The notes under the pieces are model-generated. The model had not been told where the DNA came from. It did not search any database and was given only the letters and a program-made list of their open reading frames with translations. A DNA stretch of 64,000 nt, taken from Hyphomicrobiales bacterium. GTDB lineage: Bacteria > Pseudomonadota > Alphaproteobacteria > Rhizobiales > Rhizobiaceae. Shown here piece by piece: positions 53,522 to 60,800 of the stretch. Position numbers and translations under genes: made by a program. The DNA is taken from assembly GCA_900466605.1 (NCBI GenBank), contig UBMU01000015.1, forward strand, positions 124,001-188,000. The letters run 5' to 3'. Every line of letters starts with the position of its first letter. Position 1 is the first letter of the stretch.

Positions 53522-54757
53522 TCAGGCTTCTTTCTTCGTTTTTCGACCATTGTTTTTATTCATCTTTTCGGCCTGTTCAGAATGGCCAAAACGCTTCTTT
53601 GTGGCCTCCAAAACGCGCTTTTCCGTTTCCTTCGCATAGCCGCGATAAGCCGCTGCCGTCTTGTGCTTTGACAGCACTCGACCCTGTCCTTCGGTCAGCC
53701 CGCTCTCTTCCAATTCGGTCATCCCGCCATGCCTGCATTTGTCCAGGCTGAACGATGGCGCGTCGAGCTTTCCTTCACTCCGGAGCAGATCCGCCATCTC
53801 GCGGACCTCGTGCGCAAGGAACGTGCCATCGCCGAAAAGCACACCGTTCTTCTTGCAGACGATCGACGTCCCGTAGCGAGGCGTCTGGCTCAGAACCTCC
53901 TCCGCATCCTCGTAGAGCTTCACCAGGCCGCCATCCTCGTCGACGAATTCGAGAGGGTGCAGGGCGAGCTCGTCCGTCTTTCGGTGCTTCAGGCGAATCT
54001 TGTCTGGCTCATCCGAAGCCCGGTAACCGGTCCACGGCGCATAGCCCGCGCCGATCGAGGACGGGCGCATGAGCCATTCGAAGGCCAGCACCGCGGCAGC
54101 AGCCAATTCCCCACGACCTTTCTCGATCGCGCCATCGGCGAACTGATAGACCGCATCCCGGTCCACGTGGCCCTTGGTCAACTTCTTCCGGCGCTTGAGC
54201 GTCACGCCGTCCCAAGGATTCGGCGTGTCTACTCTGAACATCTCGGGATGATGCGGCTTCATGCGCTTCCACATGGCCTTGCAGTACGTGACGACCTTCT
54301 CGCCCATGCGGGTGCCGCCGAACTGCTCGTAAATCTTCTCAGCCGTGCTGACAGCGATGTTGGCAATCTTCGCGTCTCCAACGCGGCCCTTCTCGAGGCG
54401 GACGTCGCAAACGCGATCGAGGACGCGCCTATAATCGGGCCGGCTGAACTCAGCCACGCGTTCCGTAAACGAGCTGTGCTTGAGGTAGGCATTCACCAAC
54501 CACTCAACGGTGCCGTATCGGCTCGTGTCGGGCTCCTGGAGTGGATTAGCCTTCTGCCGGCGCCATTCCTCCAACCGATCGTTCCACACACGCGCTGCGT
54601 CGTGCAGTTCCTTTTCCGAAAGGTTCACACCCAGAGGCGCGCTCAAATATGGGCACCCGGCCTTGCGATAGAGGGTCGGGCAGGTCCAGTAATAGCCGGT
54701 CGCACCGCTCGCGAGCTTCTTGAACGAGGTGTATTGCGGCAAGGTGACCGGGATCAT
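53522..54757 (-). CDS. int: Tyrosine-type integrase of the prophage
   Basis: 411 residues from MIPVTLPQYTSFKKLASG; the frame extends upstream into another gene. N-terminal arm-binding and core domains, then the catalytic domain: Arg in WLMRPSSIG (around residue 250), KHRKTDE, CRHGGMTE as the His-Arg-type box, SKHKTAAAYRGYAK with the nucleophilic Tyr near residue 380. It is the only gene between the tRNA-Cys remnant and the lysogeny operon, so it catalyses integration there. Its ATG overlaps the stop of the excision-type gene by one base, giving translational coupling. Confidence 0.93.
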   Translation of the reverse strand: MIPVTLPQYTSFKKLASGATGYYWTCPTLYRKAGCPYLSAPLGVNLSEKELHDAARVWNDRLEEWRRQKANPLQEPDTSRYGTVEWLVNAYLKHSSFTERVAEFSRPDYRRVLDRVCDVRLEKGRVGDAKIANIAVSTAEKIYEQFGGTRMGEKVVTYCKAMWKRMKPHHPEMFRVDTPNPWDGVTLKRRKKLTKGHVDRDAVYQFADGAIEKGRGELAAAAVLAFEWLMRPSSIGAGYAPWTGYRASDEPDKIRLKHRKTDELALHPLEFVDEDGGLVKLYEDAEEVLSQTPRYGTSIVCKKNGVLFGDGTFLAHEVREMADLLRSEGKLDAPSFSLDKCRHGGMTELEESGLTEGQGRVLSKHKTAAAYRGYAKETEKRVLEATKKRFGHSEQAEKMNKNNGRKTKKEA

Positions 54758-54996
54758 CACCACGCTTCCGGGTCTACGTTTCCTGCGGTTACGCCAATAG
54801 CCTGGTCCAGGTCGATCTTGCGCCATGCCCTGAATTTGCCCTTGCCAGTGCCAGTGTCAATAAAAGGACGCGGCCACACGGAGCCAACGCGGCTCAAGAA
54901 GGCGTCGACGGTCTTCTCGCCAGCATAAGCGGCTGCGTGCTCGTCTCTGAGGACAGCAGGCCAGCAGCCGGTGGGGATTTCAGCGTGCTTGGTCAT
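54757..54996 (-). CDS. Excisionase-like small DNA-binding protein
   Basis: 79 residues beginning MTKHAEIPTGCWPAVLRDEH. It has a MerR-like/Xis-like flow: EHAAAYAGEKTVDAFLSRVG as helix-turn-helix and WPRPFIDTGTGKGKFRAWRKIDLDQAI as wing and tail. Position directly ahead of and overlapping int is that of a directionality factor. Assignment rests on context more than motif. Confidence 0.6.
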   Translation of the reverse strand: MTKHAEIPTGCWPAVLRDEHAAAYAGEKTVDAFLSRVGSVWPRPFIDTGTGKGKFRAWRKIDLDQAIGVTAGNVDPEAW

Positions 54997-55246
54997 TCTC
55001 TCCCCGATTTCCACAGGGTTTATCAACAGCGGCACGACGGTGCGCGTTGCGACTGGTGACCATCCTGTACCCGTCGCTATTCATGACCTTGGCGCGGACG
55101 AGGACTCCGCTATCAGTCTTTGCGTTCGAGGGTGGAACATCTAGGCGACCAGACTGTTGTGGTGTCGGGCCGTTGTTCCTGTATTGGCCTAGAGGCTCAT
55201 CGCCCACCCCGTGATGGGCCTTTGATACGTTTGCACCTAGGTTCAC
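54980..55246 (-). CDS. Prophage hypothetical protein
   Basis: 88 residues, polar, Asn/Gly/Arg-rich (PLGQYRNNGPTPQQSGRLDVPP), no family recognised. Its ATG overlaps the preceding gene's stop by four bases and its end overlaps the xis-like start by 17, so it is one of the coupled genes of the leftward operon. Coding status rests mainly on that compact arrangement; the composition is unremarkable. Confidence 0.5.
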   Translation of the reverse strand: MNLGANVSKAHHGVGDEPLGQYRNNGPTPQQSGRLDVPPSNAKTDSGVLVRAKVMNSDGYRMVTSRNAHRRAAVDKPCGNRGENDQAR

Positions 55247-55560
55247 CGGCTTTCCCCCTTTGCTTTGAGGGCTCGGATTGCGGCAGCGGCATCAGCTACT
55301 CGATGCGAAGCGATGCCCGCCGCCCGCGTCTGATCCGTCCCGCCAAGGTCACTAGTCCATTCATCTACCAGCGTTTCACCAGCATCGTCTAAGATTTCAG
55401 CGCATCGCTCCAGCGCCGCAATGCGGGCTTTGGCTAGCTCGGAGCGAAGGCGCGTGATCTCGTCGGCACCATCTGCGCAATCAGCCGGCAGGGTAGCCAT
55501 ATTCTGCGGCGCGCGTTTTTTGGCACCCCACCAGCGCAGCCGTTCCACGATATCGCTCAT
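55243..55560 (-). CDS. Prophage hypothetical protein with coiled-coil
   Basis: 105 residues. Begins MSDIVERLRWWGAKKRAPQN. A central helix (DEITRLRSELAKARIAALERCAEIL) is probably a coiled coil. Phage and plasmid proteins of this pattern ('DEITRLRxEL') are frequent and of unknown role. Start overlaps the HNH stop by four bases (ATGA). Confidence 0.65.
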   Translation of the reverse strand: MSDIVERLRWWGAKKRAPQNMATLPADCADGADEITRLRSELAKARIAALERCAEILDDAGETLVDEWTSDLGGTDQTRAAGIASHRVADAAAAIRALKAKGESR

Positions 55561-55937
55561 CGTCCAACAATCTCCCCGGTTCTGGTGTCGACGACGTCAC
55601 CGTTCAGTTTCTTTTTGAAGCGCTGCTGGAAGCCTCCGGATTTCGATTTGACGCCCAGGTGCTTGAGGCGATTGGCGTTGACCTTCGCGCGCACTGTCGC
55701 CTCTGCCTTCGTCTTTCCCTTATGGGCTGACGACAGGACGGCCTGCAGATTGCTCTCGCGGTTCTCGCCACCAAGCCAAAGAGGCGTGATGTGATCGAAC
55801 TCGATCTTATCGCCGGGGCGGAATTCATGGCCGGTGATGGCGCATCGATCCGACTGCTTGCGCAAGATCCGGCCTTTGCACTGGTCCGTCGGCATGCTGT
55901 CGTCGGTGCGACCGATCCATTCGTCAACTGTCCTCAT
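55557..55937 (-). CDS. HNH endonuclease
   Basis: 126 residues starting MRTVDEWIGRTDDSMPTDQC; the frame extends to 56183 but that part shadows an opposite gene. HNH motif: RCAITGHEFRPGDKIEFDHITPLWLGGENRESNLQ (residues about 40-72, key residues Cys, Asp-His, Asn), without the second zinc pair of Cys-type members; a Lys/Arg-rich C-terminus follows. Phage HNH proteins nick DNA in replication, packaging or homing. Its early-operon place argues against a packaging role. Confidence 0.85.
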   Translation of the reverse strand: MRTVDEWIGRTDDSMPTDQCKGRILRKQSDRCAITGHEFRPGDKIEFDHITPLWLGGENRESNLQAVLSSAHKGKTKAEATVRAKVNANRLKHLGVKSKSGGFQQRFKKKLNGDVVDTRTGEIVGR

Positions 55938-56007
55938 CAGAAAGCCTCCGCGATGGAACCTTCTCGGCGCCATTGGGTTCGCATTCCAATCGACAAGGAG
56001 CCGACCG

Positions 56008-56292
56008 ATGAGCGACCCGAAGGAAAGAGTGACCGACGAACCAAGAAGACCAAGCCCTCCCGAGATGGAGTTTGAGCCAATTCCATTGCCAGATGAAGCC
56101 GTTGAAATACCTTTGGTGGATGGCGACGAACTGCTGGACGAGCACCGTGTTCCCGCTGTTGAAAGCCCAGACGAGGCGAACATAGATCCGGATGAAGCCT
56201 TGCCGGATGAAGCTGAGGAGGCCGTCCTGAACGACGATCCCGCGCGCGAAAAAATCAGGTTCGACGAAGAGGTTCCTAAGAGCAGTCGCTGA
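56008..56292 (+). CDS. 94-residue acidic, proline-rich protein
   Basis: AAGGAG lies seven bases before the ATG. The sequence (MSDPKERVTDEPRRPSPPEM, then PLPDEAVEIPLVDGDELLDE) is rich in Asp/Glu (about one third) and Pro, without hydrophobic core, so probably disordered. I recall similar proteins on rhizobial chromosomes. It is the only rightward gene inside the leftward operon, which suggests an independently expressed moron. An acidic, DNA-mimic-like role is conceivable but unsupported. A 133-codon frame lies antisense. Confidence 0.65.
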   Translation: MSDPKERVTDEPRRPSPPEMEFEPIPLPDEAVEIPLVDGDELLDEHRVPAVESPDEANIDPDEALPDEAEEAVLNDDPAREKIRFDEEVPKSSR

Positions 56293-56321
56293 GCGGAGGG
56301 CGATTAGGCGTTTTCTTTCGC

Positions 56322-56504
56322 TCATGCGCGCCTCCCGCTGAACCACGGCATGAACCGGTCGATGATGGATTTGCGCGTGGGCTGGCGAGTTGCCTCGATT
56401 TCCCGCTTGAGCTGCTCAACGACAGTGTTCCGGCGATCGATGAAGGCGAGGGTGCTAGGCAAGGCCCGAGGGTGCTTGCGGAGGTGGTCTTGTGCCGTTC
56501 TCAT
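56322..56504 (-). CDS. Prophage hypothetical protein, basic
   Basis: 60 residues, MRTAQDHLRKHPRALPSTLAF onward, strongly basic (about a quarter Arg/Lys), helix-forming VVEQLKREIEATRQ. Start overlaps the preceding gene by four bases. Probably a small regulator or DNA-associated factor; no family recognised. Confidence 0.55.
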   Translation of the reverse strand: MRTAQDHLRKHPRALPSTLAFIDRRNTVVEQLKREIEATRQPTRKSIIDRFMPWFSGRRA

Positions 56505-56839
56505 GCTTCACCGCCTTTCGATGCCGCGGGCCGATGGTCGATTTGATAGCCAAGGCCAGACAGCCGGAGCTTCAGCTGATGTTCTTCAGTGGCTCGCTTG
56601 GCGCGCTCCAACGGTGAGAGGTGCTCGACCGTCTTTGTCTTGATAGGCGGGAGACCGAACTTCTCAAGATACTTGCGGGAGTGCTTCGCCCAGACCTTCC
56701 TGCCCCAGCTCGTCGAGGCGAACTCCCAAGGGCGGGCAGCTCGCAAAGCCTTTTTGCGGGTGGCTAGATCGGCGTTGGCAGGAAGGTTGCGATGCACTTC
56801 GCCAATGACGCTGGATGCGGTTTTCTGCCAGTCGATCAT
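56501..56839 (-). CDS. Prophage hypothetical protein
   Basis: 112 residues, basic and helical (TRKKALRAARPWEFASTSWG, then KVWAKHSRKYLEKFG). The final third (ERAKRATEEHQLKLRLSGLG) is probably a helix pair. Such early-operon proteins recur next to Bet/NinB genes; function not known. Four-base overlaps with both neighbours show translational coupling. Confidence 0.65.
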   Translation of the reverse strand: MIDWQKTASSVIGEVHRNLPANADLATRKKALRAARPWEFASTSWGRKVWAKHSRKYLEKFGLPPIKTKTVEHLSPLERAKRATEEHQLKLRLSGLGYQIDHRPAASKGGEA

Positions 56840-57159
56840 GCTGCGATCTCCTGAACGTCGAGGGGATGCGAAATGAAGGTTTGTTTCTCTACCGGGCGAA
56901 CGAATTTCACGTATTGGGAATCCGAGCCAACCCAGAATGCTTCTCGACCGCTAACCAAGATCGGGCGGCCGTAACCTTCTGGATCGACGCCGCGTCGGAT
57001 TTTGCTGATCGTCATAAACTCCTTGAAGGAGCAATGGCGATACGAGCAGTAGGCGTGCCAAGCCTTGACGCGGGCACCGGCGGGAGAATGAGCGTCGTAT
57101 CCGTGGGCCGGGAAGCCGGCGACGCTGACATCGTATCGCTTAAGCAGAAATCCGGTCAT
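56836..57159 (-). CDS. Prophage hypothetical protein with Cys/His pair
   Basis: 107 residues. HAYCSYRHCSFKEFMTI carries one Cys-x4-Cys pair with two histidines, and a tail (WVGSDSQYVKFVRP). Whether it binds zinc is unclear. It overlaps NinB by four bases upstream and the next gene by four downstream. Not identified. Confidence 0.6.
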   Translation of the reverse strand: MTGFLLKRYDVSVAGFPAHGYDAHSPAGARVKAWHAYCSYRHCSFKEFMTISKIRRGVDPEGYGRPILVSGREAFWVGSDSQYVKFVRPVEKQTFISHPLDVQEIAA

Positions 57160-57550
57160 GCCGCGCGCTCCTGAGCTTCCGGTTCAGTCCAGACGACGCC
57201 CTTTTCAGCGCCGAACGAGTAGATGAATTCGATCAACTCTCCCATCTGGGACTTGGTGAGCTGCGAGGACCGGAAGCCGGTCGGGAAGGGCTGGCCGTTC
57301 AATCCGGTCTCGAACTGCACCGCATGGCCGCAGGCGTGCATGAACAACGTCTTCCAGACTTCCGCCGTATGGCGTCGGCCATCGGTCATTGCTCGGCTGA
57401 CGTCAGAGAGCATCGCCCAGAGCTTCGAATTCTGATCGAGCGTGCGGGAGGCCTCGCGGATCGTGAGAACAGCTCCTGCCGGGCCTTGGCAATCAGGGCC
57501 GTTGCAAAAGCCCTCTGGCTGGGGCCGTGGAGGATGACGGTCTGCGACAT
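57156..57550 (-). pseudogene. ninB: NinB-family recombination protein, frameshifted
   Basis: The N-terminal part (MSQTVILHGPSQRAFATALI) is in one frame and runs into a stop at 57386; the rest is one frame over: VLTIREASRTLDQNSKLWAML, then SQLTKSQMGELIEFIYSFGAEKGVVW. Together these give about 131 residues matching lambda NinB (Orf-like recombination mediator, 146 residues) end to end. The shift falls near the CCC run at 57481-57483 (GGG on plus), where one extra base would restore the frame. It could be a genuine lesion, or a sequencing error. NinB works with Bet-type annealing proteins, and Bet is immediately upstream. Confidence 0.85.
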
Positions 57551-57552
57551 GA

Positions 57553-58515
57553 TCAGCCCGCCATCAATGGATGTTGGCGAAGCTTCTCGTCGACATTGGC
57601 CGCACGCTTCTGGCGAGCTGCTTCCAGTCGCTTCTTCAGTTCGAAGGCATCGCCTGGATGACGTGCCCAATAGATCTGCAGGCTGGCGCGGTTCGCGTAT
57701 TCCCACTTCGCCACGGCAGCAGATTCCAGCTTCGCGATGTGATCGACGACAGCATCAAAGAACTTGCCGTCCGGTACGTTCTCAAGCGCGAAGTCGTTGC
57801 CCCACCAGACGGTGAGGGCGTCTTTGCCACCGATCGCGCGAAGTCGATTGTCCTGCTGCTCTTGCACGACGATCTCCGAAGCCGTTAGGTCCAAGACCTT
57901 CGCGCGGTCCATTTCGGCTTCGTCGTAGAGGCCGGTGAACTGCTCTGGCCATCCTGCTCGGAGAGCCTGCATTTCGGCGCACTTGGCGATCATCAGGCGG
58001 GGCATACGGCACCAGTTGCCGGAATCGTCAAGCGTCTGCTTGCCCGTCTTGAAGCCGCGACCATCGTCGCCCGTCTTCCATTCGTCCTTGACCGGAGCGA
58101 ACTCCTCCCAAAACGACTGCCCGGCGACCTCGTACCATTCGCCTGACTTCTGATCCTGCTTCCACAAGAACGTCGTTGCTGAGATGATGCCTTGCGGATT
58201 GAGCGGACCAATCATCTCACGATCGATCTCATAAATCGGCGGCTTACTGGCTGGGCGATAGTCGCCGCAGCGCTGCGCAATGACGCGCTGGCCGTCGCGG
58301 CTGATGATGATCGTCATCTTACGCTTGTTGGGTTTGTCCTTGTTGAAGACCATCGGGATGATCTGCCCGAGGAACGGGTCGAGCCCCTTGGCCTTCGCAA
58401 CCTCCATGTAGAGGTTGAACTCGTCGTCGTTGGTGTCCTTGGCGACCGTCGTCTTAACGAGAGCGATCTGGCGCGGGGACATATCGAATTTCGTAGCAAT
58501 CGCAGTGGCGGTCAT
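57553..58515 (-). CDS. bet: RecT/Bet-type single-strand annealing protein
   Basis: 320 residues. Start MTATAIATKFDMSPRQIALVK; conserved RecT/Bet region FNLYMEVAKAKGLDPFLGQI, KRKMTIIISRDGQRVIAQR, WCRMPRLMIAKCAEMQALRAGWPEQFTGLYDEAE (residues about 165-200). The C-terminal tail is Lys/Arg-rich. Phage Bet anneals single strands in recombination. It usually acts with an exonuclease, which is not visible here; the nuclease may be supplied by the host. Confidence 0.93.
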   Translation of the reverse strand: MTATAIATKFDMSPRQIALVKTTVAKDTNDDEFNLYMEVAKAKGLDPFLGQIIPMVFNKDKPNKRKMTIIISRDGQRVIAQRCGDYRPASKPPIYEIDREMIGPLNPQGIISATTFLWKQDQKSGEWYEVAGQSFWEEFAPVKDEWKTGDDGRGFKTGKQTLDDSGNWCRMPRLMIAKCAEMQALRAGWPEQFTGLYDEAEMDRAKVLDLTASEIVVQEQQDNRLRAIGGKDALTVWWGNDFALENVPDGKFFDAVVDHIAKLESAAVAKWEYANRASLQIYWARHPGDAFELKKRLEAARQKRAANVDEKLRQHPLMAG

Positions 58516-58958
58516 TACTTCCTCCGGACGGTGAGAGACAGCGATCCGTTGTCGAGGGTCGCGCCTGAGATTTCTTCGTGTTCCTTGAGAGCGGCGGCGA
58601 GCGCCTTTTTGTCGAGCTTTGGAGCGGGGCGCTCCTGCTCGATCCAGAACCGAGCCGGGATGTCGGCCTCATTGGTGACAACGAGGCCAGGAGCGCGCTT
58701 CGTGAGAGACAACGTCGCCGAGGGTAGCTTCATCGACATCTGGTCCGTCGCCACCAGTGCTTGCTCAATCAGTGCGCGGATCCGCTCGCAGCGATCCTTC
58801 TGCTGCTTCTTGCGTGCGTCGAAGCTCTTAATCTTCTCATCGATGCCAGCGATCAGGATTTCGCACTCGTCGATCTCGGAGAGCGCAGCGTCGATCGCTT
58901 CGACGAGGTTTGTTTCGCCCTCGATCTCTTGCCGCTTGGGACTGTCGACGAAGATCAA
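58515..58958 (-). CDS. Gp157-like siphovirus protein
   Basis: 147 residues from a TTG start right behind an in-frame stop; no upstream ATG exists, and GGAAG lies six bases before the TTG. The N-terminal half is coiled coil (IDECEILIAGIDEKIKSFDA, RKKQQKDRCERIRALIEQAL); the C-terminal half is beta-rich and ends GSLSLTVRRK. This is the pattern of Gp157, from Streptococcus phage Sfi, found beside Bet/RecT in many phages and reported to affect phage replication. Unusual: non-ATG start. Confidence 0.8.
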   Translation of the reverse strand: MIFVDSPKRQEIEGETNLVEAIDAALSEIDECEILIAGIDEKIKSFDARKKQQKDRCERIRALIEQALVATDQMSMKLPSATLSLTKRAPGLVVTNEADIPARFWIEQERPAPKLDKKALAAALKEHEEISGATLDNGSLSLTVRRK

Positions 58959-58961
58959 ACT

Positions 58962-59180
58962 CTACTTCCGCCATGTGATCTGCTCCTGTTGGTCGAGTTG
59001 CTTTTTGTGAAGTTGCTTGTCGGCTTCCGAGAGAGCCCAGACGCCAAGGAGTGAGAGGCAGCAAACGACAACGATCGTTCGGTTGAGCGCCTGGATAATC
59101 CGCCGACGCTCGGCCTCGATCTTTTCGTTGATGGCGGTTGCGCGTTCGATTGCTGCTGAGGCTTTCTGAAGGTCACGCAT
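58962..59180 (-). CDS. Single-TM small prophage protein
   Basis: 72 residues from MRDLQKASAAIERATAINEKIE; the open frame continues upstream without a better start. An N-terminal coiled coil is followed by one membrane helix (TIVVVCCLSLLGVWALSE) and a charged, Gln-rich C-terminus (DKQLHKKQLDQQEQITWRK). Overlaps the preceding gene by eight bases. Could be a membrane-level exclusion or adaptor protein; unproven. Confidence 0.6.
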   Translation of the reverse strand: MRDLQKASAAIERATAINEKIEAERRRIIQALNRTIVVVCCLSLLGVWALSEADKQLHKKQLDQQEQITWRK

Positions 59181-59385
59181 AGAATTGATCCTCATCCTTG
59201 AGGCCGATCGCGAGCCGCGCAGCTGCCGAGAATTTAGCGCCGTCATCCATGTTCCCTGCGATGTACCAAGACAGAGCGCGGGGGTTCACTTCACGGCGGC
59301 GCATGGCGTCGGCGTATTCATCGGCTGCGTTTGTCTGGCAGAGGCTGGCAGTGAGAAGGGTGAAGGGGTCGACTGGACTAAGCAT
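59173..59385 (-). CDS. Small prophage protein with DEDQFYA tail (paralogue 2)
   Basis: 70 residues beginning MLSPVDPFTLLTASLCQTNA. Helical (DEYADAMRRREVNPRALSWYI) and ending ARLAIGLKDEDQFYA. The last 15 residues match those of the gene just upstream (AREVMGITDEDQLYA), so the two look like duplicated or domain-sharing proteins. Overlaps its neighbours by eight bases each side. Function unknown. Confidence 0.6.
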   Translation of the reverse strand: MLSPVDPFTLLTASLCQTNAADEYADAMRRREVNPRALSWYIAGNMDDGAKFSAAARLAIGLKDEDQFYA

Positions 59386-59641
59386 AGAGCTGATCCTCGT
59401 CGGTGATGCCCATGACCTCGCGAGCGTAGGCATAGTGACCTGCGACGGCCGCCAGAGCGCCGCGAAGCCAGCTCGGACCCATCACAGAATTCTCTGGCTT
59501 GCGGACGTGGGCGAAGCCGATTGCACCGGCGCGCTGAGCTTCAATCGCCATGTACCGATCGCAGGCCGCGAGCGTCTTAGCGCCGTTCCAGCGAAGGTCT
59601 CGCTTGCTCTGCTCGGTAGCGATGTCTCGAATGTGCTGCAT
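59378..59641 (-). CDS. Small prophage protein with DEDQLYA tail (paralogue 1), first early-left gene
   Basis: 87 residues starting MQHIRDIATEQSKRDLRWNG. Helical, ending WLRGALAAVAGHYAYAREVMGITDEDQLYA (closing 15 residues shared with the next gene). It is the first gene behind the operator-bearing leftward promoter at 59682-59733, so it is expressed first upon induction. No family recognised. Confidence 0.65.
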   Translation of the reverse strand: MQHIRDIATEQSKRDLRWNGAKTLAACDRYMAIEAQRAGAIGFAHVRKPENSVMGPSWLRGALAAVAGHYAYAREVMGITDEDQLYA

Positions 59642-59681
59642 GTCCCATCCTCGTCGCCGTGGCGTTTCGTTGATGAGATTA

Positions 59682-59733
59682 ACGTACGTTATGTACGATA
59701 AATGGTCAAGTACATTTTGTACGATTTGTACGG
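59682..59733. promoter_or_regulatory. Leftward early promoter operators (OL-like)
   Basis: Three overlapping or adjacent copies of a 17-bp dyad TCGTAC-N5-GTACGA: 59682-59698 (ACGTAC-GTTAT-GTACGA), 59708-59724 (AAGTAC-ATTTT-GTACGA) and 59717-59733 (TTGTAC-GATTT-GTACGG). The same sequence occurs at the cI/cro gap, so CI presumably represses the leftward operon here, as at lambda OL. Confidence 0.75.
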
Positions 59734-59815
59734 ATGTGGATTTTTAACGTTCGGGAGAGAATCGATTCGACTCGGCCTTTCCGTTCTGCTTTCATGTGAA
59801 CAAAAGGAGAACAAA

Positions 59816-60055
59816 ATGAACGTAGCGGTACTGAGGTCGTCTGCATGGTTCACGCTCCACATCCGGTGCGAAAACTGCATGAGGGAGAGCGAAAAGGTGG
59901 TGGAGATGCCGTTGGGCGACGACGTTCCGCGCGATGCGGAAGAGCTTATCGAGAGCGTATTTCTGGAACGGCTGTCATTCAGGTGCCGCCCGTGTGGTGG
60001 CGTGATCGGCCGCTTGATCGGAATTAACGGAGGAGGAAGCCCTTATGACTATTGA
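59816..60055 (+). CDS. Zinc-ribbon-like small protein
   Basis: 79 residues starting MNVAVLRSSAWFTLHIRC with GGAGA six bases upstream. Two cysteine pairs, CENC near residue 19 and CRPC near residue 59, are spaced as in a treble-clef or zinc ribbon, around an acidic middle (MPLGDDVPRDAEELIESV). Rightward, opposite to the early-left operon. Forms a two-gene unit with 60045. Confidence 0.7.
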   Translation: MNVAVLRSSAWFTLHIRCENCMRESEKVVEMPLGDDVPRDAEELIESVFLERLSFRCRPCGGVIGRLIGINGGGSPYDY

Positions 60056-60353
60056 GAGAGATGTCCTGCAATTCATCGTAGTGCCGCCTTATGAGCAGAG
60101 GTCGGCAGTTGCGGCAGCCAAGGAGAGGCTGGAGTATTACCTGGGCAGCCGCTTTCCCGGCTACAGCTTTAGGGTAGGGCCTTTTGCCCCAGTGGGGGAC
60201 GAGGAGGAATTCTGCGTCCTGCCGGTGATGAATTTCCTAGGCGATGATGGGAGAAGCTATATATGCACTGAGCCAAATCGGTGGCTGTTGCTGGCTATTG
60301 CTCAAGCCTGCAAGGAGTTTGATTTGCAGCGGCCAGCGCATTTCGCGGTATAG
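60045..60353 (+). CDS. Hypothetical protein paired with zinc-ribbon gene
   Basis: 102 residues, MTIERDVLQFIVVPPYEQRS onward, start overlapping the previous stop by 11 bases and preceded by AGGAGG. Compact alpha/beta composition (YLGSRFPGYSFRVGPF, SYICTEPNRWLLLAIAQACK). No family recognised. Its independent direction between two leftward units marks it and its partner as an accessory (moron) cassette. Confidence 0.65.
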   Translation: MTIERDVLQFIVVPPYEQRSAVAAAKERLEYYLGSRFPGYSFRVGPFAPVGDEEEFCVLPVMNFLGDDGRSYICTEPNRWLLLAIAQACKEFDLQRPAHFAV

Positions 60354-60401
60354 TCATCGTTACCAACAAGCCCGCCGGTGTGGGCGGGCCAGCTTTACTC
60401 G

Positions 60402-60800
60402 TCATTTGATAGTTGGCGTAAACACTTTTAATGTATCGATAATCCTTGGCCGGTCGCCATCTACGCTAAGCCATATATTTAGTACGCCGGGCTGCTCCAC
60501 CGATAGATTCATTCCCGAACCCTGTAGGATGGTTGGCAAATCTCCATCGGTTACCTCAACGTCACTTTCAAGAGTGGCCAGCTGCACGACCTCGCCATTG
60601 GCTACGTACTCAGCAACTATCTTTGTTCGGTGTGTACCTTCGTCCAAGCCTCTTACGTCGACATACGTTGCGATAAGGACGGATAATGGAAACGAAGGCG
60701 TGGCAAGCGCCCCTTGATATATACCTATCAGGATCACCTTGCCGTTATGCTCTTGTCGAATATCATCGCAGAAAATTGCGCGAGCGGCCCATTCTATCAT
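60402..60800 (-). CDS. DUF6941-like protein, third gene of rex-position module
   Basis: 132 residues from MIEWAARAIFCDDIRQEHNG; the longer frame to 60839 overlaps the antitoxin gene. The opening 'A..I.CDD.R.E.NGK..LIG.Y' is the hallmark of DUF6941, a small beta-sandwich family of unknown function; the remainder is strand-rich (VLIATYVDVRGLDEGTHRTK, GVLNIWLSVDGDRPRI). It overlaps the XRE-type gene by four bases (ATGA), so it is made with the toxin-antitoxin-like pair. Could be a sensor or effector of that pair. Confidence 0.75.
   Translation of the reverse strand: MIEWAARAIFCDDIRQEHNGKVILIGIYQGALATPSFPLSVLIATYVDVRGLDEGTHRTKIVAEYVANGEVVQLATLESDVEVTDGDLPTILQGSGMNLSVEQPGVLNIWLSVDGDRPRIIDTLKVFTPTIK

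Noticed and set aside
53399..53671. 90-codon frame over the tRNA-Cys remnant
   Set aside because: It translates tRNA sequence and overlaps the end of int on the other strand.
55557..56183. 208-residue version of the HNH protein
   Set aside because: The extra N-terminus is a Ser/Gly-rich antisense reading of the acidic gene; the start at 55937 matches HNH proteins.
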